Shown: piece by piece, positions 32,517-38,019 of the stretch
How the letters are laid out: every line of letters begins with the position of its first letter
How positions within the stretch are numbered: the first letter of the stretch is position 1
NCBI GenBank assembly: GCA_018606725.1
Contig: JAGYID010000022.1
Location: 1 to 38,019 of the forward strand
DNA from: Acidobacteriota bacterium
GTDB taxonomy: Bacteria > Acidobacteriota > Polarisedimenticolia > Gp22-AA2
Direction: 5' to 3'
Length of the DNA: 38,019 nucleotides
The notes under the pieces: generated by a model
Told to the model about the DNA's origin: nothing
Database searches by the model: none
What the model saw: the letters and a program-made list of their open reading frames with translations, nothing else
Made by a program: the position numbers and the translations under genes

Positions 32517-33983
32517 GTGCTCCTGATTCCGTTGCTCGGTTCGCCGCTGCTCGCCGCCGCGCTGTCGTGGCTGGTGCGGCCGTATCGGCGCTGGGTCGGG
32601 ATCGCGTCGGCGTCGCTCTCCGTGGCGACGTTCGTCATTGCCATCCTGTTGGCGCGGCGCTGCCTGGACGGGGCGGCCATCGTCCTGGGGCCGATGGAGT
32701 TCCTGCGCGCCGACAGCCTGTCGGCGGTGTTCGCCCTCCTGGTCGCAGGCGGCGCCTGCGTCTCGACTGTATTCGGCCGGTCATACCTGGATCGCGAGCG
32801 ATCCGATGGCCGGCTGGGCGAGGATCGGCTACGCCGCTTCCACGCCCTGACCAACGTCTTCATCTTCACCATGCTGCTGGCGGTGACGGCTCACAACGTC
32901 GGCATCATGTGGGTGGCGGTCGAGGCAACGACCATCGCGACCGCCTTCCTGATCGGCCTGGAGCGATCGGAGGGGGCCATCGAGGCGTCCTGGAAATACA
33001 TCCTGATCGGCTCGATCGGGATCGCGCTGGCGTTCGTCGGGACCGTGCTCGGATATTTCGACTTCGTTGCCCGGGTCGGCCCGACCGATGGCGCGCTCAA
33101 CTGGTCGGTGCTGGTGCGGGTCGCCGATCGTCTCGACCCCGACATCATGCGTCTGTCGTTCGTCTTCGTCCTCATCGGGTATGGCACCAAGGCGGGGCTG
33201 GCGCCGATGCACACCTGGCTGCCGGACGCCCACTCGGAGGCGCCGGCGCCGATATCGGCGATGATGTCGGGGGCGCTGCTGCCGGTGGCGCTGTACGCCG
33301 TGCTGCGCTGGAAGGCGGTCACCGACGCGTGCGTGGGGGACGGGTTCACCGACCACATGCTGATGATCATCGGAGCCCTGAGCGTGGCCGTCGCTGCGGC
33401 GCTCCTGGTCCGGCAGGCGCATTACAAACGGATGCTGGCGTATTCCAGCGTCGAGCACGTCGGCCTGGCGTGCCTGGGCTTCGGCTTCGGTCCCGCCGGA
33501 TTGCCGGCCGCGTTGCTCCACTTGCTGTCGCACGCCGCCGCCAAGTCGACGGTCTTCCTCCTGTCGGGGGAAATCCTGCACCGCTACCGCACGACGCGGG
33601 TCTCCGGCGTCAGCGGTCTCTTGAAGACGATGCCGCTCGCCGGCGGGCTGTTCCTGGCCGGCATCCTCGGCCTGCTGGGGCTGCCGCCGTTCGGGCTGTT
33701 CCTGTCAGAGTTCCTCCTGATCCGGGCGGGGTTCGCTGCGGGCTACCCGCGCCTCACCGGCTTCGTCCTGCTCATGGTGCTGCTGATTTTCATCTCGCTC
33801 CTGGGCCACGTGAGCCGGATGCTGTACGGATCGCCTCCCGAAGCGATCCACCGCGGCGACCTGCCCGCGGCGCGCTACGTGCCGATCGCCCTCAGTCTGG
33901 CGATCCTGGTGATCCTGGGGCTGGTGATCCCGGGGCCGCTCGCCTCGCTGCTGCGGAGCGCAGTCGAGGTCGTCTACGGATGA
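32517..33983 (+). CDS. hyfF: HyfF-like proton-conducting membrane subunit
   Basis: A second antiporter-like subunit, 488 residues with about 14 membrane segments. The helix-5 type Glu is in WVAVEATTIATAFLIG and the helix-7 type Lys in GYGTKAGLAPMHTWLPDAHSEAPAP; both are intact, so a second proton channel is expected. The later landmark LLHLLSHAAAKSTVFLLSGE carries another conserved Lys. GAGGAGAG lies upstream of the GTG. The last 4 bases overlap the start of the large-subunit gene (ATGA). Confidence 0.92.
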   Translation: MLLIPLLGSPLLAAALSWLVRPYRRWVGIASASLSVATFVIAILLARRCLDGAAIVLGPMEFLRADSLSAVFALLVAGGACVSTVFGRSYLDRERSDGRLGEDRLRRFHALTNVFIFTMLLAVTAHNVGIMWVAVEATTIATAFLIGLERSEGAIEASWKYILIGSIGIALAFVGTVLGYFDFVARVGPTDGALNWSVLVRVADRLDPDIMRLSFVFVLIGYGTKAGLAPMHTWLPDAHSEAPAPISAMMSGALLPVALYAVLRWKAVTDACVGDGFTDHMLMIIGALSVAVAAALLVRQAHYKRMLAYSSVEHVGLACLGFGFGPAGLPAALLHLLSHAAAKSTVFLLSGEILHRYRTTRVSGVSGLLKTMPLAGGLFLAGILGLLGLPPFGLFLSEFLLIRAGFAAGYPRLTGFVLLMVLLIFISLLGHVSRMLYGSPPEAIHRGDLPAARYVPIALSLAILVILGLVIPGPLASLLRSAVEVVYG

Positions 33984-35554
33984 GCGCGCCGCCGAAGTTC
34001 GATGATCTGACGCCGGTTCTCGAGGGCCGCGGCGCCACCGGGCTGGAGGCGCGCGGCCGGGTCCTGCGCTGCGGTCTGGCCCGCGAGGCGGTCGCGGGCG
34101 GCGCCGCCGATCTGCTGGCGCGCCGGCTCGAACTCGACCTCATGCTGGCGACCGATCGCCGCGCCGACCGGGGCGTCTTCGCGATCCATTACCTGTTCGG
34201 CGACCCGGTGGCCGACCGTTTCGTCGAGCTCGCCGTCGATGTGCCGCCCGCCGACGCACGCTTCCCGTCGATCGCGACGATCTCCTATCCGGCGTCGCGC
34301 TACGAGAGGGAAATCCGCGACCAGCTCGGGTTGACGCCGGTCGGCCACCCGGACCCGCGCCCTCTGGTGCGCCACGGCTTCTGGCCGGAGGACTATCACC
34401 CGCTGCGCAAGGACGCCCCGCCGCCGGGCGCGTGGGTCGACGACGGACGGCCGTTTCCGTTCCGGCGGGTCGAGGGCGATGGCCTGTACGAGATCCCCGT
34501 CGGACCGGTGCACGCCGGCATCATCGAGCCGGGGCATTTCCGCTTCAGCGCCGACGGCGAGACCATCATCGACATGAAGGCGCGCCTGTACTTCACCCAC
34601 AAGGGAACCGAGAAGCTGTTCGAGGGGCGGAGGCCCGGGGACGGGGTCGAGCTCGCGGAGCGGATCGCGGGCGACACTTCGGTCGGTCACCCGCTGGCGT
34701 ACTGCCAGGCGATCGAAGCGCTCGCCGACATCGAGCCGCCGCCGCGGGCCTTGCATGCCCGCGTCATCCTCCTGGAGCTGGAGCGCCTGTACAACCACGT
34801 CACCGACTTCGGCGCCATCGTCAATGACACCGGCTTCGCGGTGGCGCAGGCGCACGCCGCCCGCATCCGGGAAATCCTGATGAGGACCAACGCGCGTCTC
34901 ACCGGCCACCGCCTGATGCGCGGCATGCTGCGCCCCGGCGGCCTGCAACGCGACCTCGAAGGCGCCAGCGCGCTGCCGGCCGCGATCGACCGGCTGCGGG
35001 CCGACTTCGACGAGCTGGTCGCGATCTGCCTCGACAACAGCATGCTGGTCGATCGCCTCCGGGGAGCAGGCCGCCTGACGCGACGCACGGCGCTCGATCA
35101 CGGCGCGGTCGGTTACGTGGCGCGCGCCTCGGGCATCGACCGGGACGTCCGGCGGGATCACCCGTTCGCGGCCTACGGCGGATTGACATTCAGAGTGCCC
35201 GTCCTGGAGACGGGCGACGTCGAGGCGCGGGCGATGATCCGGGTGGAGGAGGTCCGCGAGTCGGCCGGGCTGATCGCCCAGGCCGTCGAAGCGCTGCCGG
35301 GCGGGGACTTCGCCTGCCCGCTGCCGCCCCTGCCGCCCGGGCAGAGCGCCTTCGGTCTCGTCGAGGGATGGCGCGGCGGGATCATCCACTGGGTCCTGGC
35401 GGGGGCCGACGACCGGCTGGACCGGGTCAAGATCAAGGACCCGTCGTTCGTCAACTGGCGGCCGCTGACCTTCGCGTTGCTGAAGAACATCGTCCCGGAC
35501 TTCCCGCTCTGCAACAAGAGCTTCAACCTGTCGTATTCCGGGAACGATCTCTAA
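33980..35554 (+). CDS. HycE/NuoCD-like large subunit without NiFe ligands (Ehr type)
   Basis: A 524-residue fusion of a NuoC-like N-terminal domain (about 1-165, ending FWPEDYHPLRKD) and a NuoD/hydrogenase-large-subunit domain (PVGPVHAGIIEPGHFRF, FTHKGTEKLFEG, LELERLYNHVTDFGAI). In NiFe hydrogenases the metal is held by two CxxC pairs. The first pair, expected as ICGIC, reads Ile229-Ala-Gly-Asp-Thr233; the second, expected as DPCxxC, reads Asp487-Pro-Ser489-Phe-Val-Asn492. All four Cys are gone, so no NiFe centre can be bound and this is not a hydrogenase. This fits the energy-converting hydrogenase-related (Ehr) class; its electron acceptor or donor is unknown. The true start is ATG 33980, overlapping the HyfF stop by 4 bases. 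Confidence 0.93.
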   Translation: MSAPPKFDDLTPVLEGRGATGLEARGRVLRCGLAREAVAGGAADLLARRLELDLMLATDRRADRGVFAIHYLFGDPVADRFVELAVDVPPADARFPSIATISYPASRYEREIRDQLGLTPVGHPDPRPLVRHGFWPEDYHPLRKDAPPPGAWVDDGRPFPFRRVEGDGLYEIPVGPVHAGIIEPGHFRFSADGETIIDMKARLYFTHKGTEKLFEGRRPGDGVELAERIAGDTSVGHPLAYCQAIEALADIEPPPRALHARVILLELERLYNHVTDFGAIVNDTGFAVAQAHAARIREILMRTNARLTGHRLMRGMLRPGGLQRDLEGASALPAAIDRLRADFDELVAICLDNSMLVDRLRGAGRLTRRTALDHGAVGYVARASGIDRDVRRDHPFAAYGGLTFRVPVLETGDVEARAMIRVEEVRESAGLIAQAVEALPGGDFACPLPPLPPGQSAFGLVEGWRGGIIHWVLAGADDRLDRVKIKDPSFVNWRPLTFALLKNIVPDFPLCNKSFNLSYSGNDL

Positions 35555-35590
35555 TCGCGGTCGCAGCAGAAGACCGGTGAGAAACCCGGG

Positions 35591-37756
35591 CTAGATGATG
35601 AACAGCGGCGCCAGCACCAGGGTGATCGTCGACAGCAGCTTGATCAGGACGTGCAACGACGGTCCGGCCGTGTCCTTGAACGGATCGCCGACGGTATCGC
35701 CGACGACCGCCGCCTTGTGGGGGTCGGAGCGCTTGCCGACCACCTTGCCGTCGACCAGGAAGAGCCCCGACTCGATGTACTTCTTGGCATTGTCCCAGGC
35801 GCCGCCACCGTTGTTCATGACCGTCGCCATCAGGATGCCGGCGATGGTGCCGACCATCAGCAGCGCGGCCACCGCCTCCGCCCCGATCTGACCCGAGCTC
35901 GACAGGTACTTGAAGCTGCAGCCGACCGCCACCGGGGTGAGGACCGCCAGCAGCCCCGGCAGCACCATCTCCTTGAGGGCCGCGACGGTCACGATATCGA
36001 CGCAGCGGGCGTAGTCCGGCTTGGCCGTGCCCTGCATGATGCCGGGGTTCTCCTTGAACTGCCGCCGCACTTCGGTGATGACGACCTGGGCCGCCTTGCC
36101 CACCGCCTTGATCGCCATCGACGAGAACACGAACACCAGCGTGGCGCCGAGCAGCCCGCCGACGAACACCGGGACGCGCGTCAGATCGACCTTGATGTCG
36201 AGGCCGGTGATCTTGGTGACCTCGTCGAGGTAGGCGCGGAACAGCAGGAAGGCGGCGAGCGCCGCCGATCCGATGGCGTACCCCTTGGTCAGCGCCTTGG
36301 TCGTATTGCCGACGGCGTCGAGCCGGTCGGTCTTCCGGCGGATCTCCTCCGGCTGTTTGGACATCTCGATGATGCCGCCGGCGTTGTCGGTGATGGGGCC
36401 GAAGGTGTCCATCGCCAGGATGTAGGCGCAGGGGGCGAGCATCCCCATGGTGGCGATGGCGGTGCCGTACAGCCCGGCGCCGGGAACCCCGCCGAGCGCC
36501 TCGCGGCCGCACCAGTAGGAGCCCATGAGTGCGGCAGACACCGTCAGCACCGGCAGCCCGGTGCACTCGAAGCCGACCGCCAGGCCGGAGATGATGTTGG
36601 TCGCCGGCCCCGTGCGCGACGCCTCGGCGATCGAGCGCACCGGCCGGTAGCGGTACTCGGTGTAGTACTGGGTGATCCAGACGAAGGCGTAGGCGGTCAG
36701 GATGCCGATGATGCCGGCGGCCAGCAGGTACCCCTGTTTGACGGTGCTGGCGACCTCGCCGACCGGGCGCAGCAGCAGGAAGACGCTGGCGGCGAATCCG
36801 AGCATCGCCAGGATGGTGGTGACCAGGTAGCCGCGATTGAGGGCGTGCATCGGGTCTTCGTCTTCCTTGCAACGGACGCTGAACACGCCGGCCATGGTCG
36901 CCAGCAGACCGAAGGCGCGGGCCAGCAGCGGGAACAGGATGCCGCCCAGGCCGAACACCGGGTAGAGGGCGATCCCGAGGATCATCGCCCCGACATTCTC
37001 GGCGGCGGTCGACTCGAACAGGTCGGCGCCGCGGCCGGCGCAGTCGCCGACATTGTCGCCGACGAGATCCGCGATGACCGCCGGATTGCGCGGGTCGTCC
37101 TCGGGGATTCCGGCCTCGACCTTGCCGACGAGGTCGGCGCCGACATCGGCCGCCTTGGTGTAGATGCCGCCGCCCAGCTGGGCGAACAGCGCCACGAACG
37201 AGGCGCCGAACGCGAAGCCGACGATCTGCAGCGGCACGTGCCGGTAGTCGCTCATGCCCCCGAACAGCCAGAACAGGCCGCCGACGCCCAGCAGGCTCAT
37301 CGCCACCACCGACAGGCCGGACACCGCGCCGCCGCGCAGGGCGATCTGCAACGCCCGGTTCAGGCTGGTCATCGCCGCCGCGGCGGTCCGGATGTTGGCG
37401 CGGATCGACACGAACATGCCGATGTAGCCGGCAATCGCCGAGCACAAAGCACCGGTGACGAAGGAGATGGTGATCCGCCAGTAGGTGCCGGCGCCCATCT
37501 CGGCGATGTTCTTCACCTCGCTGTTGATGTAGTAGAAGGCGAAGATGAGCAGCGCCGCGACGACCGCCAGGAGCGCGATGGTCCGGTACTGCCGCCGCAG
37601 GAACGCCTCGGCGCCCTCGCGGATCGCATCCGAGATGGCGCGCATCTCGGGCTTCCCGGTGTCGGCGGCGAGCACCTGCCGCGCCAGCAGGCCCGCCACC
37701 GCCAGCGACAGGACGCTGATCCCGACAACCAGAGGCAGAACGATACCTACGTCCAT
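35591..37756 (-). CDS. hppA: Membrane-bound pyrophosphatase, K+-independent H+-pumping type
   Basis: A 721-residue ion-pumping pyrophosphatase with about 16 membrane helices. It couples PPi hydrolysis to ion transport. The active-site loops are complete: GGGIYTKAADVGADLVGKVE, IPEDDPRNPAVIADLVGDNVGD, ITDNAGGIIEM and VVGDTVGDPFKDTAGPS. The K+-independence marker is present: GNTTK at 483-487, with Lys487 where K+-dependent enzymes have Ala. That class pumps protons. ATG 37756 is chosen because GGAGG lies 6 bases upstream; the open frame extends to 37888 but those codons show no homology. It converges with the Ehr-like operon, 36 bases apart. Confidence 0.95.
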   Translation of the reverse strand: MDVGIVLPLVVGISVLSLAVAGLLARQVLAADTGKPEMRAISDAIREGAEAFLRRQYRTIALLAVVAALLIFAFYYINSEVKNIAEMGAGTYWRITISFVTGALCSAIAGYIGMFVSIRANIRTAAAAMTSLNRALQIALRGGAVSGLSVVAMSLLGVGGLFWLFGGMSDYRHVPLQIVGFAFGASFVALFAQLGGGIYTKAADVGADLVGKVEAGIPEDDPRNPAVIADLVGDNVGDCAGRGADLFESTAAENVGAMILGIALYPVFGLGGILFPLLARAFGLLATMAGVFSVRCKEDEDPMHALNRGYLVTTILAMLGFAASVFLLLRPVGEVASTVKQGYLLAAGIIGILTAYAFVWITQYYTEYRYRPVRSIAEASRTGPATNIISGLAVGFECTGLPVLTVSAALMGSYWCGREALGGVPGAGLYGTAIATMGMLAPCAYILAMDTFGPITDNAGGIIEMSKQPEEIRRKTDRLDAVGNTTKALTKGYAIGSAALAAFLLFRAYLDEVTKITGLDIKVDLTRVPVFVGGLLGATLVFVFSSMAIKAVGKAAQVVITEVRRQFKENPGIMQGTAKPDYARCVDIVTVAALKEMVLPGLLAVLTPVAVGCSFKYLSSSGQIGAEAVAALLMVGTIAGILMATVMNNGGGAWDNAKKYIESGLFLVDGKVVGKRSDPHKAAVVGDTVGDPFKDTAGPSLHVLIKLLSTITLVLAPLFII

Positions 37757-37858
37757 GGACATCCTCCCCGAACTCGCGTACGGAACAGGGACCGCCCCGG
37801 CGTCCCGGCGGCCCCGATCTTGATGATGAAGCTTCTGCGAACCCTGCGAAACCGCGGG

Positions 37859-37888
37859 AGCGTACCTTTCCTGCCGGCCGCCCGTCAA
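37859..37888 (-). promoter_or_regulatory. Candidate promoter for hppA
   Basis: On the minus strand: TTGACG (37888-37883), an 18-base spacer and TACGCT (37864-37859). The -35 is 5 of 6, the -10 only 3 of 6. It would give a leader of about 95 bases before the ATG at 37756. Confidence 0.35.
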
Positions 37889-37960
37889 GACTTCGGCTGG
37901 CGCACTGCAATGTTCCCTGTGCGCGTGGGCGGCCCGGAGTGGGGTTGGCGGGGACGCGGT

Positions 37961-38003
37961 CGTTGCGCCCGGCTACGGCACAGGACGCCGTACAGGCGCA
38001 ACG
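37961..38003. other. Extended stem-loop near the window end
   Basis: Outer arms CGTTGCGCC (37961-37969) and GGCGCAACG (37995-38003), 9 bp perfect; inner arms TACGGC (37974-37979) and GCCGTA (37987-37992), 6 bp perfect; a 4-by-2 internal loop and a 7-base apical loop. It lies in the 263-base stretch after hppA in which I see no gene. It has no U tract. Its role is unknown, and the window stops 16 bases later. Confidence 0.45.
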
Positions 38004-38019
38004 CCGCTCGTCGCTCCCG

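Noticed and set aside
32567..35554. 995-codon plus-strand frame reaching into the large-subunit gene
   Set aside because: The first 470 codons are an out-of-frame reading of the HyfF-like gene; the real gene starts at ATG 33980.
33980..35554. Annotation as a NiFe hydrogenase or formate hydrogenlyase large subunit
   Set aside because: All four Cys ligands of the NiFe centre are replaced.
37835..37850. Tandem CTGCGAA repeat in the hppA leader
   Set aside because: Two 7-base copies 9 bases apart are easily explained by chance.

Overview
The window is about 38 kb of dense, high-GC DNA (about 70% G+C by eye, third positions almost all G or C). It holds 34 protein-coding genes plus one 21-codon mini-ORF, on both strands, with no RNA genes, insertion sequences or CRISPR arrays that I can see. 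HflK/HflC, a predicted outer-membrane beta-barrel and an exported lipoprotein-like gene suggest a Gram-negative-type (diderm) bacterium. The gene mix fits a high-GC environmental lineage such as Acidobacteriota or a myxobacterium-like group. That placement is an inference with low confidence; a marker-gene tree would settle it.

Layout. 1-3120: the tail of a CocE/NonD hydrolase, an HD-domain phosphohydrolase and a lipoprotein-like gene whose reading frame is broken. 3190-8207: purF, tkt and a non-pyrrolysine MttB-family methyltransferase. 8259-11626 (minus): hflK-hflC and an APC-type amino-acid permease. 11733-12398: an exported protein of unknown function. 12373-20283: an operon controlled by a TetR-type regulator. 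20280-23395: purM, a small membrane protein, purN and radC. 23404-25357 (minus): a GST and a beta-barrel protein. 25475-26734: tyrS. 26781-28230 (minus): a GNAT protein and an exported unknown. 28274-35554: a six-gene complex I/hydrogenase-4-like operon. 35591-37756 (minus): a membrane pyrophosphatase. No gene-free stretch exceeds 300 bases; the longest is the last 263.

Two systems stand out. The first (12373-20283) has a perfect 16-bp palindrome directly after a -10 box, then a TetR regulator, an archaeal-type HMG-CoA synthase, a thiolase, a DUF35 Zn-ribbon protein, a split CoA-transferase-like pair, a fused CoA-transferase-like protein and a zinc MDR reductase. Its parts match the alternative isovaleryl-CoA pathway of Myxococcus xanthus (AibR, MvaS, AibA/AibB, AibC). 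Here, however, the synthase comes as the archaeal thiolase/HMGS/DUF35 trio, the AibA/AibB-like decarboxylase appears fused with Cys in place of the transferase Glu, and there is an extra Glu-less CoA-transferase-like pair. I infer that it makes isovaleryl-CoA or a related branched acyl-CoA from acetyl-CoA.

The second (28274-35554) has the membrane arm of a hydrogenase-4-type complex with its pumping Glu/Lys residues intact. The large subunit has lost all four Cys ligands of the NiFe site, and no ferredoxin-like subunit is encoded. It therefore belongs with the energy-converting hydrogenase-related (Ehr) complexes of unknown substrate. It converges on a K+-independent-type proton-pumping pyrophosphatase gene, so two predicted proton-translocating machines lie side by side.
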